Origin: Colius striatus
Taxonomy: Eukaryota; Chordata; Aves; Coliiformes; Coliidae
DNA: 64,000 nt
Assembly: GCF_028858725.1 (NCBI RefSeq)
Contig: NC_084759.1
Coordinates: forward strand, 134,956,171 to 135,020,170
Reading direction: 5' to 3'
Each line of letters begins with the position of its first letter. Position 1 is the first letter of the stretch. Made by a program: the position numbers and the translations under genes. The notes beneath the pieces were generated by a model. That model was not told where the DNA came from and did not search any database. It was given only the letters and a program-made list of their open reading frames with translations. Shown here one piece after another: positions 39,670-51,289 of the stretch.

Positions 39670-39687
39670 TTTTTTTTTTTTTTTTTT
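39670..39687 (+). repeat. Poly-T tract
   Basis: Eighteen consecutive T residues. No SINE body was recognised beside it. Confidence 0.9.
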
Positions 39688-40925
39688 CATCTTTTGGTCA
39701 TTTTCAATTTCTGTTCCAACTTGGTTCCAGAGGAATCCCAGAATTGAGACTTCTCTTAGAAGCTGAGTCTTACTCCAGACATTGTTTTCACAATTTGATG
39801 ATCTTCAGGTTGTTCCAGAGAGGATGAAGCTGGTAAAGATGCTCCAGAAATACTTCACAAGAAGATGCTTATATAATGCTCACCTCCTGCTTCCCATCCC
39901 TAACATTAGAGAAACCATGCAAAGTCCTGCTTTTCTGCCCATGGAAGGAATCATCTGGAAGGAACTGTCTCAGAGTTCAAGCTCCCTTTCGGTCAGCACT
40001 CCCCCAGAAGGTCTACATATGCTTTATCTCAGGGTTACACTCCTTGTTTTATTTGGGCTGTGCCTCCAGTTTTCTCAAGATGCTACCTCAAAGCATGGTC
40101 CAGTTGGAAGGAGAGGAATCTCATACTGAAGGTGCTTGTTTCTCTCCGCTGGTCAGCAAGAGAGATTGTAGCTTCACCTTAGATGTCCATCATGGAGAGA
40201 GCAATGGCTGACGGCATGGCTAACTACTTTTGGCACATGATGAACACCCAGGAAGTTTCAATCCTCCTTCCCATGGGAGCAGGTCTGTACAGTCCACTCT
40301 ATGTAACAGTTTGCTTTTCTCACCATCAGCTGCTTCTCCCAACCACCTCTGCTGCAGTCCACAAGCCTCTCCTTCTGAGACCCCCAAATATAACCTATAT
40401 ATAACCATAGATGTGGCACACATTTATGTTGGTTTATTTTTAGCCCCTAGTTTAGTTGCGCTGACAGTGTGAAAATGTTATCAGGTTAACAGGGGAAAAG
40501 CTACACAAGCCTGCAGTGCCACTCTCTTGCCTGCCAAGCAGGAGCCTCTAACACCTCATCAGAGCCTTCCCTGCTCCTAAAAACCTCATTCACAGTGTGG
40601 TTTCAGCAGCCCGTTGCATATATTGCGGTAAATCCGTCCCAGCTGCTGTGGGTGACCAAAACTGCTCCTTTCCCCATTCTGCCATGGGACAGGGCACCAC
40701 CAGGAGCTGGAGCCTGCAGGAGGGAGGGAGGACAGATGAACCAAAGAAAAGGCAAGTGGTCAGGGCTAGCAGGTGAATACACATATCTCTGTGGATCGCC
40801 TCCGCTGATACTTTCCGTCTGCTGTTCCCGCCGGGAACACCGGAGACAAAGAAGCTGCCAGCCCGGCCCTGTGTCCAGGGATGATGGGGGGGGAAGGGGA
40901 GGGGGGCTTCTCTCCCCCCGTAGAG

Positions 40926-40931
40926 CACGTG
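40926..40931. promoter_or_regulatory. CACGTG E-box (distal)
   Basis: A perfect class B E-box at the upstream edge of the CpG island, about 1.7 kb before the BHLHE41 start codon. It is a candidate CLOCK:BMAL1 or DEC site. Confidence 0.45.
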
Positions 40932-41024
40932 GGAACGTGGCCGCTGCACACCCCGCACACACCCCACACCCCACGCACCCCGCACGTTGCAGGGCCGCAC
41001 ATGCCGCGCCGGCGTGCACGCACG

Positions 41025-41108
41025 TAGGGACACACACACGCAAGGACACACAGTCAGGGACACACACGCACGCAGGGACACACACAGTGTCAGGGACACA
41101 CACGCAGC
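41025..41108 (+). repeat. AGGGACACACA minisatellite, about five units
   Basis: Five irregular units of (a)AGGACACAC begin near 41027, 41043, 41056, 41074 and 41092, separated by variable CACGCA/GTGTC spacers. It lies within the BHLHE41 CpG island and is probably length-variable. Confidence 0.75.
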
Positions 41109-41911
41109 GCCTCTGCCCGGAGCACGGGGAAGAGCATCCCATTTCCTCGGGACAGCAGCACTCCCCCTTCCGCTGACAGGGGTTCCTGGCGGGCTGCCAA
41201 GCAAGGGCGGGTGACGGGGTAGGATGGGTGAGGGGGTAGGATGTGTGCGGGGCTGCCTGGGGCTGGAGGGGCACGGGTCCCGGTAGCCCGGGCTGTGGGT
41301 GTCCCGTGCCGCCGGGTGCCGGCGCCTGCAGGCGGGGGGCGGCGGGGCAGAGCCGCCGGGTGCCGCCGGCAGCAGTGATGTGGCAGCAGGTCGGGTCACG
41401 TTGCAGGCCCTGTGCTCGTACCAGTGTGAGACGGGATTAGGGAGGAGGTTGTTGGTGCCGCTGCCGGCGGAGAGTGGGGGCTGCGCGGGCGCGCCCGGCG
41501 CGCGTGGACGAGAGCGGGGGGGCTGGGGGATGGGGAAGTTCCCACTCTGTCCCGAGCATGCCGCGGCCGGTAACGCTGCGCCGGTGCAAGTCGTCTCCCA
41601 GTGTCACCTCCTGCGCCCCGTAGGGATACGGGCTGCCCGTCAGGAGAACAGCGTCCACATACAGATAGGTTTCTCTTCTATGTGCACATATTGTTTTATA
41701 TGAAAAACATATATAGCCTTATGTATATAAGAATCGATTCTGCGGCGATGTGGCGCAGCGGGAGGATCAGGCTCCCGTTCAAAGGTCGGGCGGGAGAGCC
41801 GCCCACCGGGAGCAGCGGCGGCCGGGTGGTATCCCCGGGAGCCGAGTGCTGCGGCACGGTGGCGCCGAGCCAGGGAGCGCCCGGGGCTGCCACTGCCGCA
41901 CCGAAAAACCA

Positions 41912-41917
41912 CACGTG
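41912..41917. promoter_or_regulatory. CACGTG E-box (middle)
   Basis: A perfect CACGTG about 750 bp upstream of the BHLHE41 start codon, within the CpG island (context ACACGTGGAC). Confidence 0.5.
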
Positions 41918-42058
41918 GACGTCTCTTCGTGCCCACGTATCCCTAAAGGTAGATAAAAGGTATGCCGAACGTGACCCGCCATCCGCCCTCCAGGGAGAGC
42001 GGCTCGATCCCCCGTGGCCACGTTTGCCGCGGGCGGGTATCCTCCCCGAATACAAGAC

Positions 42059-42078
42059 TTTTTTTTTTTTTTTTTTTT
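42059..42078 (+). repeat. Poly-T tract inside CpG island
   Basis: Twenty consecutive T residues interrupt otherwise GC-rich promoter DNA and are followed by AT-rich sequence to about 42130. It could be a nucleosome-depleting tract or an old retroposed A-tail on the minus strand; no element body was recognised. Confidence 0.85.
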
Positions 42079-42343
42079 AACTAATAAAGGTAACATTGTC
42101 AAAATAAAAACCCTGCAATGATAATGATGAGAATTATGGCGACAGCGATGACGGGGCGATAACACCAAACGGCGACAACACCGGGGAAAGCCGGTGTCTG
42201 GCGGGGCGGCTCCCGGGCCGGCGGCGGGGACCCCCCGGCAGCCCGCGGAAAGCCCCCCCGCCCGATTCTGTTCCGTCCCCTCCCCTCCCTGGTGCCTCCC
42301 GCTCCGCCCCCAGCCCCACCTCCCGCCCGCCCGGCGCGCGCCG

Positions 42344-42349
42344 CACGTG
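42344..42349. promoter_or_regulatory. CACGTG E-box (proximal)
   Basis: A perfect CACGTG (context GCACGTGAG) about 315 bp upstream of the BHLHE41 start codon, near GC boxes. By position it is the best candidate for clock input and DEC feedback. Confidence 0.6.
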
Positions 42350-42663
42350 AGCCGGGTGCGGGGCTGGCTGACGGCGCGCGTGCCCCGCGGGCAGGCGCGG
42401 CGCGACGCGGCGGCGGGTGCAAACGCGCGGCGCAGCGTGTGCTGCGGGCGTGTGCGCGGGGAGCGGGAGCGAGGTGAGCAGGGGGAGCGGCAGCGGCGGA
42501 GGCGGGGGGGGGGCAACGGAGCGCCGCACACTTTCGCCACTGTACGGGGAGAGGGGCACGAAGGCTGCATGTGTGCAGCGTCGCTCGCGGATCTCCAAAG
42601 ACTGATCTCAGCATCCCGCCGGCTCCATCAAAAGCAGCGACGAAACATCAGCCGCTGCCAGAC

Positions 42664-44977
42664 ATGGATGAAGGAATCTCCCGCTTGCCGGAGCGGCAGC
42701 TACTGGAGCATAGGGATTTTATAGGGTAAGGCGCCAGGGCGGTAGCACCCGTCTCTCGTCTCTACGGCGTTTCGTCTTCTTGAGAAAGTGCTGCGAAACG
42801 CTGGAAGCGGAGCCGGCTGCCCAACGGGGCGCAGGGCTCGCCGCCCTCCGCGGGCGGCCCCGGGCGGCCCCTTGCCCGGCCTTTCGGTTCCTGGCGCTCG
42901 GGGTCTGCTCGCCCACTCGAGGAGGTGCTAGGCTGGCTCTCGCTCATGCCGATGCTGGATCTTTGTGTTTTTCCCCAGGCTGGACTACCCTTCCCTGTAC
43001 ATGTGCAAACCCAAAAGAGGCGTGAAGAGGGACGAGAGCAAGGTAAGAGTAAGTTTTTAGGGCTGTTCTCGCTTAAGCGCTTGGTTGAGGTTCGATGAAT
43101 TTTACGGCGGAGCTTTGCTCCCATGAGCATCCCCCGGAGGGAGGCGAGGCTGTGTTTTTAACTTCCCCCCGCATTGCAAGCGGGTTTACGAGCGAGCTGG
43201 CTCGGCGGGGAGAGCAATGCCTTGGCGATAATTTGCGCGGCATGTGGTCGGCATGACATTTGTTTTGGTTTTGATCGGCGTTCTGAGGGACTCCGTCTAA
43301 CGCCTGGCTGTTCCGGATCTTGCTAAATTAGGAAACCTACAAACTGCCACATAGACTGATAGAAAAGAAGAGGCGAGACAGGATTAACGAATGCATTGCC
43401 CAGCTGAAGGACTTACTGCCGGAACATCTGAAATTGACGGTAAGGTGCAGAGGAGCGTATATGTACGTGCGGCTGCAGGCGCCGGCAGCCTGCCCGCTGC
43501 GCAACTCCCGGGGTGGCGGGGACGCCGGGCTGCCTGCCCGCCTGCCTGCCCGCCAGCCCGCTCGGCTGTGGCGGCGGCCCTGGCCCTGGCCCTGGCTGTA
43601 ACGTCCCTCGGGGACCAGTTTCCCCGAAGTTACGGAGGCGGCATTTGGCGGTGGCCAAAGCCTGCCGGGACGTAGACGAACCGCCTCCGTTTCTTTTGCC
43701 TTGGCAGACGCTGGGGCACCTGGAGAAAGCGGTGGTGCTGGAATTGACTTTGAAACACTTGAAAGCATTAACGGCCTTAACGGAGCAGCAGCACCAGAAG
43801 ATCATCGCTTTGCAGAATGGTAAGAGGGCCCCGGGGGGGAGGGCGTGGGGGCCGCCGCAGGGGCACACCGGAGGTGGGCGAGGGGAGGCGCGGACCGCGG
43901 CCACCCAACACTGGAGCCACTGGCAAACGCTCTCCCCTCTCGGTGTCCCCCGCAGGGGAGCGGTCCATGAAGTCTCCCGTGCAGGCCGACCTGGACGCCT
44001 TCCACTCGGGCTTTCAGACGTGCGCCAAGGAAGTGCTGCAGTACCTCTCCCGCTTCGAGAGCTGGACCCCCCGCGAACAGCGATGCGCCCAGCTCCTCGG
44101 CCACCTGCACTCCATCTCCTCTCAGTTCCTCCCCGGCCCCCAGCTCCTCTCCCCGCCGCCGGGCCCCCTCAGCAAGGGATCCTCCTCCTCTTCTTCCCCG
44201 CCCGCCCCCGCCTGCGTGCCGGGCCACAAGCCGGAGGGCCAGGCTAACTGCGTGCCCGTTATCCAGCGGACTCACGCCGCCGAGCTCAGCGCCGAGACCG
44301 ACACGGACACGGACAGCGGCTACGGCGGGGAGGGCGAGGGGCGCCCCGAGCGCGGCTCCGCGGCGGCGGCCGGTGGCCCGCTGCCCGCCCTGGCCATCAA
44401 GCAGGAGCCGTCGGGGGACGAGGCGCCCCCTGCGCCCAAGCGCCTGAAGCTGGACCGCGGCGGCAGCCCCCTGCCCGGCCCGCCGGGGCTGGCGGCGCGG
44501 AGCGCCGAGGCGGCAGCAGCAGCGGCGGCGGCGGCGCTGGTGAGACCTGACGCCGCCCTGCTGGGCTCGCTGATGGCCCTGGGGGCGGGCGGCGGCGGGG
44601 CCCCCTTCGGACAGCCTGCGGCAGCGGCCCCTTTCTGCCTGCCCTTCTACTTCATCTCCCCATCCACCGCCGCCGCCTACATGCAGCCCTTCCTGGATAA
44701 GGGCAGCCTGGAGAAGTATCTCTACCCCGCCGCCCCCATCCCGCTCCTCTACCCGGGCATCTCGGCCCAGGCGGCCGCCGCCGCGGCCGCCGCCGCCGCT
44801 TCCTTCCCCTGCCTCTCCGTGCTCGGCCCCGCCGAGAAGGCGGCCGCCGCCGCCGGGCTGCCCCCAGCGCCCCACCTCCCGCACCCCTTCGCTGCCGCCG
44901 CCGGGCTAGCCGCTGCCGAGCCCGGCGAGGAAGCCGACGCCGCCGCCGCCGAGGAGCCCGGCGCCGAGGGCCCGTGA
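42664..44977 (+). CDS. BHLHE41: BHLHE41 (DEC2/SHARP1), complete five-exon CDS, 455 aa
   Basis: Exons: 42664-42725, 42979-43042, 43332-43439, 43708-43819, 43956-44977. All introns are GT-AG, total 1368 nt, in frame. The product is a nuclear bHLH-Orange repressor binding CACGTG E-boxes to dampen CLOCK:BMAL1 transcription, with roles in circadian timing and differentiation. The start MDEGI-RLPERQLLEHRDFIG matches mammalian DEC2. The basic region has H49, E53, R56 and R57 (class B E-box contacts) and the DEC-type proline P48. HLH extends to about residue 100; Orange domain about 127-166 (FHSGFQTCAKEVLQYLSRF). Further features are an IKQE sumoylation-type site (263-266), a PKRLK nuclear-localisation-like cluster (276-280), Ala runs (301-309, 388-397), and no C-terminal WRPW. 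The alanine-rich tail separates it from BHLHE40. It is slightly shorter than the roughly 480-aa human protein, mainly in the tail. Confidence 0.98.
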
Positions 44978-46543
44978 GCCTCCGCCGGCCGGGAAGCCTA
45001 CCCCCCAGTCCCCCAGCCCCGCCACGGGCTCCCCCCCGCCGCTTCTGTCCTCCCCGCGGACTGGCCACCTCGCCGCCGGGCGGGAAGGGGCCGTCGGGCC
45101 GGTACCTGCGCCCCCGGTTTCCTACGGAGGGCAGGGCAGCGTCAGCGAGGGACTGGCCAGGCCAAACCGTGCCGGGGGCTGGCGGGCGCGGCGTGCCGGG
45201 AACCGGCCCGGGGAGAGCCTTGCATCCCGCTGCCGGCGTAGCTGGTCCTGGCGCTGCTCCTGCAGAGGACCATCACGGATAAAATTTGCTACTCAGTATT
45301 TTTTTAATGTTTGGCTATATAAATGCATAAATACGTTAAGGAGAAAAAAAAAAAGGAAGAAAAAATAGTAAGGATACTTTTTTTGTTGTTGTTTCTCTCT
45401 ATAAGGTAACTTAAATGTTGCACCTTATTTAGAATGGGTTTCTACAGTGTCCCTGAGTCCCACTTGGGAACTTGCACTTCTTGTCCGGGAGAGCTGGATG
45501 GGTTCAGGGCGAGGGGAAGGCTGGGGCAGCCCTCAGCACCAGCGCTAGCACTTTACTGAGAACCAGAGCGCGGAGGGCTGCACCCTGAGCCCAGCCTGCA
45601 GTGCCTTGAGCACCCGGGGGTGCCGCGGGCTCCAGCATGTTTTGGGTGTGCGAGGGAAGGGGGAGGTCAGACCCATTATGTAACCTAGTGTTTATTTTTT
45701 TTTTCCGACTAAGGTATACAGGTGCAGCAAGTGCATTTGTTCTCACCATGTCTTTATTTATAAATTCAGTATGTTCCCAAGACATTTTTTCCCCTCTCAA
45801 GCCTTGCTGTATAAAATGAATGTTTCTGCACTCAACGATGAAAAAGAAACACCCCCCCATACCCCATCCCCAAGAAAACGCAGAGCAACTCATCATCCTG
45901 AACTCATTTTCTCCTAAATTCGGAATGACCCGAGCTGGAGGCTGTAGGTAAAACACCTCCCCGTGCAATCGGAAACAATTAGAGTAGTTGGGGTAAGTTT
46001 TCTTGTAGGGGTTCTCCCCTCATCCCATGCCCAGATATCACCATTTCCCTTTCTGGAGCCAAACCAGACGACAGATAATCACATAGATAAAGCTTTTCTA
46101 ATAAGGCTTATACCAAGACCTTGCCTAGATATTTTTAGTTTGTTGCCAAGGTAGCACTGTGAGAAATCTCACTTGAATGTTACGTCAGAGGTGAGACACA
46201 ACAGCCTGGCGAGGCGTGAGTACCTACCCGGGGTCTGTCCGTCCCTCCCGTGCATCTGCTGCTGCTGTTGCTACTGTTTGCCTCAAACGCTGTGTTTAAA
46301 CAACGTTAAAAAACAAAAAAACAAAAAACAAAAATACTAGCCTACCGAGTGGCTGTATGTAAATAGTTGTTAATACATCCAATTAATGATGTCTGACATG
46401 CTATTTTTGTAGGGAGAAAATACGTGTTTAATGATATTTAGAGTTAAATATCTTTTGGGAGGGTTTGCTGAAGAAGTTGCACTTTTGTTACAATGCTTAT
46501 GCTTGATACAAGCTTATGCTGTCTTAAATTATTAAAAAACAAA

Positions 46544-46549
46544 AATAAA
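46544..46549 (+). terminator. BHLHE41: Polyadenylation signal AATAAA (first)
   Basis: A canonical AATAAA in the AT-rich end of the 3'UTR, followed by ATCCTGTCTGCAAG. It is a plausible main BHLHE41 end. Confidence 0.6.
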
Positions 46550-46703
46550 TCCTGTCTGCAAGAAACCAGCTGTTTTAGAACAGTTTAGTACATGATATAT
46601 TAGCAATCAATCTTTATATTCAGTATTTTCCAGCACTCCATGAATTCTATTATCTAAATATTTCCACACTATTTTGTGATTTAAAAAAAAATTCTTACTA
46701 AGG

Positions 46704-46709
46704 AATAAA
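46704..46709 (+). terminator. BHLHE41: Polyadenylation signal AATAAA (second)
   Basis: A second canonical AATAAA 160 bp further on, which could give an alternative BHLHE41 end. Confidence 0.4.
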
Positions 46710-46730
46710 AACTTTAATACACAAAATGAG

Positions 46731-49700
46731 GTTGTCTACTAATTAAAAATCTTAATGAGCATACATCATAATGGGTGCACTGAGCTCCGAAAGGTGTGAT
46801 TGTGTGACTGAGAGGGTTGTTTAATGCCTTTACACTTTTTTAAGCTAGGTTTGAATTAGCTCGGTTGCCCTTAACTCCCCTCAGCAAGCTCTGTTTTAAG
46901 ATGCGTTTCCCAACGCTAAGTGTAAGAGCCTGTGTGGGGGACAGAGATGTTTCTTCTCCACATCTTACTTTCCTCCCCCCTACCCTTTTCTTTCAGCAAA
47001 ATGCTAATCTTTAAAAATTAACACTTTAGAGCCCTGGTGCGGCTTGGGAGCAATTTTTATTCACAATGAGCAAAATTTACGATTGGCCTGACAATCTAAT
47101 GACGTGTCATAATCTCTGGAGGAATGATGTATGTCCCAGCTTGGAAACCCTCTACGAAACCTGAACACTTGGGGGAAGGGCTGGGGGGAGAGGCGTGGAG
47201 CAGCAAAGGGAACAGAGTGGTGGAGACAGGCAGGTAATTCATGGCATGGAAATGCAGCCCCCTAAAGACTTTCACTGATGTAATAATCAAGCCGCAGATC
47301 ACCTCCTCTTTCCAAAATTCTTCCAGAGAAATAAAATTCAGGAACCCCTCCAGCAGCAGCCAGTGCTTTATGTAAGAGTGAAATGTAAAGGAAGCGATTC
47401 GCACTCCCTCTACTGGTCCCTCAACGCGAGTGGCTCTGCAGACAGTGCGTGACCTGGGGGAACGCAAATGTCGCACAAAACTCTGAAGATTCCTGTGGAT
47501 TCCAGCAGTCCTTTAAAACAGAGGAGGAATTATGAATGGGGTGAAAAATATGCACCCCTTTTAAACTCTTCCAGTAGGATCGACAGGTATATGTCTCTTT
47601 GCATGGAAGCTATAGTAAAATTAATTCCCATTTAATCTGGGAAGGCTCTATGTACAAATAGCCACAGATGCAGAGAAGTGTTTCTTCCCTCAAGTGACAA
47701 TAGTGGACCAAAGGCCACTACATGGCATCAGCATACCCGTTGGAGTGGATGATTTGAGGGCTGAAGTCAAAGCTCATCAAATGCAATGAAAAAAACTGCA
47801 TCTGACTTGTCTTTGGATCCCGTTCAGTGCCTTGCGTTATCACAGGGACGAAAGGCAACAGGGTTCAACCCTTCAGCTCACCACTTTGACCTGCACACTT
47901 CAACAGCTTTACACTTGTTACATGATCAGAGTTATGCTGGGACCAACGTGCTACTACGCTCCAACTCCTCATACTTAGGGTGGGAATCTGATTTCCTGAG
48001 CCTGAAGCCATTTATTTTACTATTTTATTACAGGCACAGAAAGGGTGGAGCCACGAGCACTTTGCAAAAAACGTTCATTTCTCTCTTGAACCACTTAGGT
48101 GGTTTGAAAGCTGAAGTGAGGGATAGGCTTCACGCCTTTTTCAGCCTTTGGGAATAGGAATTAGTTTAGAACTCATTTGACTATAAACCTAGGTCTTGTA
48201 AGGTTTTATCAATTTCAACATTTACCATGTGCAGTAACTGGGAGGCTTATTTTTATTAGCCCTTGAATCAAACATGCCAAATAACTTCATGCCAAGTTGC
48301 AGCATTGGTGGGGTCTATTAAATTTTATTACATAAACCATAAAGATGAAATACGAGTGGTCAGACAATACCACAGCCCAACAAAAGCAAACATGTCAAAA
48401 GAATGTTTGTAATCGAGGCTGATAAACACTGCTGCTGGAAGTGAGAGGCTAATGACAGGAGGAACCCTAAGCATCAGCTCTAACCGTTAAATTCCAGGCT
48501 TACTCAGAGCCTGAACCAAAGAGTATGCTTTGCATTTTCTGCAGGTTAAAAAAACAATCCTACGAACACCGGACAAGAGCCTGGCAGGTTCAAATGTACC
48601 TTCACTTCCTACCTGCCTTCCATAATTGCATGACATACAGGCCCTAATCTGCATTGCCCAAGTGCTAAGAGTGTAGGAACAAGTGTCGCCTTGTCTATAT
48701 GCAAATTGAGTGTACTACTCTGGTTTCTCATAAACTGCAAGATAAGGGATGTAAGCTGGTAAATGTTATTTTCTTACACAATAAACTTTGGAAACAAGTC
48801 TTATTTATCTAGTATATTATAGAGGCATGAAAAGCTCCCTTATAGCATCTTAAATAAACACAGGTGAGCTTGTTAAACCAATGGCAGGTAATATCATGTA
48901 CCTCCCACTGAAGGTCATGAAAGTTTTATGTTTGGAAGGATTCTAGTTAGAGAACCCAAATTTACTATCATCCCCGTTTAAGAAAGGCCTGACCTACCAA
49001 TTAAGTCCTTTTCTTGAGTGTAATGGGCTTTGAAGAAAGTCCTAGATCTGTGTTTTGGGGTTTTCACCTCTAGTCAGAGCAGACTGAACATCTTCAACAT
49101 CCAGTAAGCCTGGGGACTGTGTGCAATGTGTATTTCAGCACTGGTAAATTTATAGTCTGCCCCATATCCTGGGTCTACTGAGTTATTTCCTTTTCCCTTC
49201 AAACACCGGCATCTGGAGCCATGCAATCTCTGCCTTCTCGAGAAGTTTTCTGCCTGCTAGCTGTAGAAATCAATGTGAAAAATATTATCTCAAAGAAGAC
49301 AAGTAACAAAAATACAAAATTTCCTCTCTACTTGGTTTTTTTAAAGCCAGCTTAACTCTAGAGTTTAAACCTCTATATACTCTCCCTCGCTATACTGCAG
49401 TCTCAGAGCATCTCACTGCAAAGCTGCAGAGAGAAGCCAGCAGCTCACCTGCCACTAGCAGCAGATGTGCAAGTCCTTGACATATGCTGGCTGGAGGTGA
49501 GCAAGGGTGAGTTGCCACTGTCACTACACTCTCTGCATCCTGCCCATGGCTACGGTGTTCCAGTCTCCAGGGCTGTCAATCTGTCACAAACACTAAACTC
49601 ATCGTGGCCTCAATCACGGCAGTGCCGCAGGCTGCACGGAGCTGCCCTGCCCCAGGCCCAGCAGCAGAAGCTGTTCTGCCTCGCTGAGCTCACGGGACAC

Positions 49701-51280
49701 CAAGAGCAGCACAGCAGCTGCCGCTGCTGCCCTTTCCTGGGGTGCAAGTGTGCCTCTTCCTGCCCGGCACTCCCGCTGTGCCCCAGAGGAGGCAGGTCAT
49801 GGATGGGACAGGTGGGAAGACCCAACCTTGTGTTTCAGAAGGCAAGAGACTATGATCCCAGACAGCTCTATAGGCCCATGGGAGCCAGGGGGAGGTTTTT
49901 CTCCTTCCTCCATAAAAGCCTGTCAGTTTTTGCTTGGTGTTTTTTTTTCACTCATATATTTTTAAATTTCAGTTTCGCTGTCCCCATTTGTCCTGTTTTA
50001 GTTTAAAAGCAGGTGCACTGATTTTCACTACTCTTCAGAGATTTTTTTTATCTCAGCTGAGATCTTCTGGGATCAAATTAGAAATGCAGAGTTGGTCCTT
50101 ATTAGAAGGGCATCCACATTCACTTCCCCCTCAGTTTATCGCAGTAAGGTGCTTGATCTGACAGAAAATACCGGATACAAACTAATGAAAATCTTTGACG
50201 AGTGCTTAGGGAATTGGTTCCCTCAATCCTCTGATATCAGCCGCTCCTTGAATATGGACATCTGTTGGGTATTGCTGTCTGCACGACTGCAGCCCTGCAG
50301 CCAGAAATGGGGAATAAACTTTTAATTTCATCTTGCTCATTCTGCTTTCAGAGCTCAAAGGTGAGTCTAGCTCTCATTCTAAAACACTTCCATCCAGACC
50401 AAAACACAGAGATCAGTTACAAAAAAAGAAACCCTTGTGGCCAAGTCACTCTCACATCTGAGCCACTGGTAAAGAACAACCTCAGGAAAACAGCTATGTA
50501 AATACAGCACCTTCTTACTCAGCAGAAAATTGTCTCCCCAAGTGTGTTTGGACTAATAACGGCACTACAGAGCCAAGTGAGCTGGCAGATATGGTAATGG
50601 AGTCTATTCCGCATGTACTTTATCAACAGAATCACTAAGGCTCCAGTCCTGCAGTTGCTGGCAGGCTGGCACACAGCTTTGCTTACACACAGTGCTATTT
50701 GCAAAGAAGCCTGTCTACAATAGGAGCAGCAGTCCATCCATCTGCATTGTCCTAGTTACAGCGTTAAGGGCTTCAGACTTGGTTAGAGACCAGTGAACTG
50801 ACTTCAGGTTTGGATCCCAGGAGCAGTGACCCTGATTACAGTTTCTGTGGTGCAGAGACCACAGCCTCCAGTAAAGGTTGTAAGACTGAGCCCTAGGTTA
50901 CAGTTGGAGTACCTACTTCTTGCCTGGAATGTGATTATCTCCATCAAAACCAAATGGTAACAGTCATAAACCACTAAGGGCTCTGTTAACAGCCCGAGAT
51001 GCAGGAAAAAATGCTTTTCTTGCCAGCCAGGATCCCCAAACGTGCCTTCAGGGCTCACAGTTAGAAAAACAGAATATATTTTTTTTTCCCCTCTTGTTTT
51101 CAAGTATGCAAGTTGGAACTCTTTTATTCTGCAAGTGACTGAGAAGCTGAAAAGAACACTCCTCCTAAACATGAAAAATCTTTTACGCCGTGATTGAAAA
51201 GAGAACTGTCTGACTTGGCTAATCTGCATTTGTGCGGGTGGCAGAAGGGTTAAAGCTGCACGGATGGCGCTACCTCTGAC
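46731..51280. other. Intergenic DNA downstream of BHLHE41
   Basis: No gene recognised; open frames are short or lack domains. Two stretches read as complex, repeat-free AT-rich DNA with transcription-factor-like words: about 48180-48380 (TTTTATTACATAAACCATAA) and about 48640-48830 (octamer ATGCAAAT at 48699-48706). They are candidate conserved elements only. Confidence 0.6.
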
Positions 51281-51289
51281 ATCTGGCTT

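Larger units (their letters stand above)
14351..40789. other. Intergenic region between divergent SSPN and BHLHE41
   Basis: About 26 kb without a gene I can recognise. Open frames here are short, lack domains, and occur on both strands. The longest (260 codons, 33347-34129 plus strand) sits in locally GC-richer DNA and resembles no family I know. The region holds a solo LTR, three CR1 fragments, a MIR-like relic, microsatellites and a candidate enhancer block near 24.6 kb. Long-range control elements of BHLHE41 or SSPN are the likeliest functional content, by inference. Confidence 0.7.
40790..42663 (+). promoter_or_regulatory. BHLHE41: BHLHE41 CpG-island promoter and 5'UTR
   Basis: CpG density rises sharply near 40.8 kb and stays high through the coding region to about 45.25 kb. 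The island contains three CACGTG E-boxes (40926, 41912, 42344), GC boxes near 42302, a minisatellite (41025-41108) and a 20-nt poly-T (42059-42078). There is no TATA box close to the start codon; AT-rich words near 41700-41730 are almost 1 kb upstream. Mammalian Dec2 is known to be driven by CLOCK:BMAL1 through E-boxes and repressed by DEC1/DEC2 themselves, which this layout fits. The transcription start cannot be fixed from sequence alone. Confidence 0.8.
44978..46730 (+). other. BHLHE41: BHLHE41 3'UTR
   Basis: The stop is TGA at 44975-44977. GC-rich sequence continues to about 45.25 kb, then becomes AT-rich with ATTTA-type words (45427, 45752, 46435) that could mark an unstable mRNA, as expected for a clock-responsive transcript. 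Polyadenylation signals occur at 46544 and 46704, giving a 3'UTR of about 1.6-1.75 kb, similar to mammals. The exact cleavage site is inferred. Confidence 0.75.

Noticed and set aside
40590-41399. 269-codon minus-strand ORF upstream of BHLHE41
   Set aside because: It overlaps the CpG island and a minisatellite, has other long frames overlapping it, and shows no domain.
42099-42614. Several 150-176 codon ORFs on both strands just upstream of the BHLHE41 start
   Set aside because: They lie in the GC-rich 5'UTR/promoter, are low-complexity Ala/Pro/Arg peptides, and overlap each other on both strands.
43802-44884. 360-codon minus-strand ORF opposite BHLHE41 exon 5
   Set aside because: It is the antisense shadow of the GC-rich coding exon.
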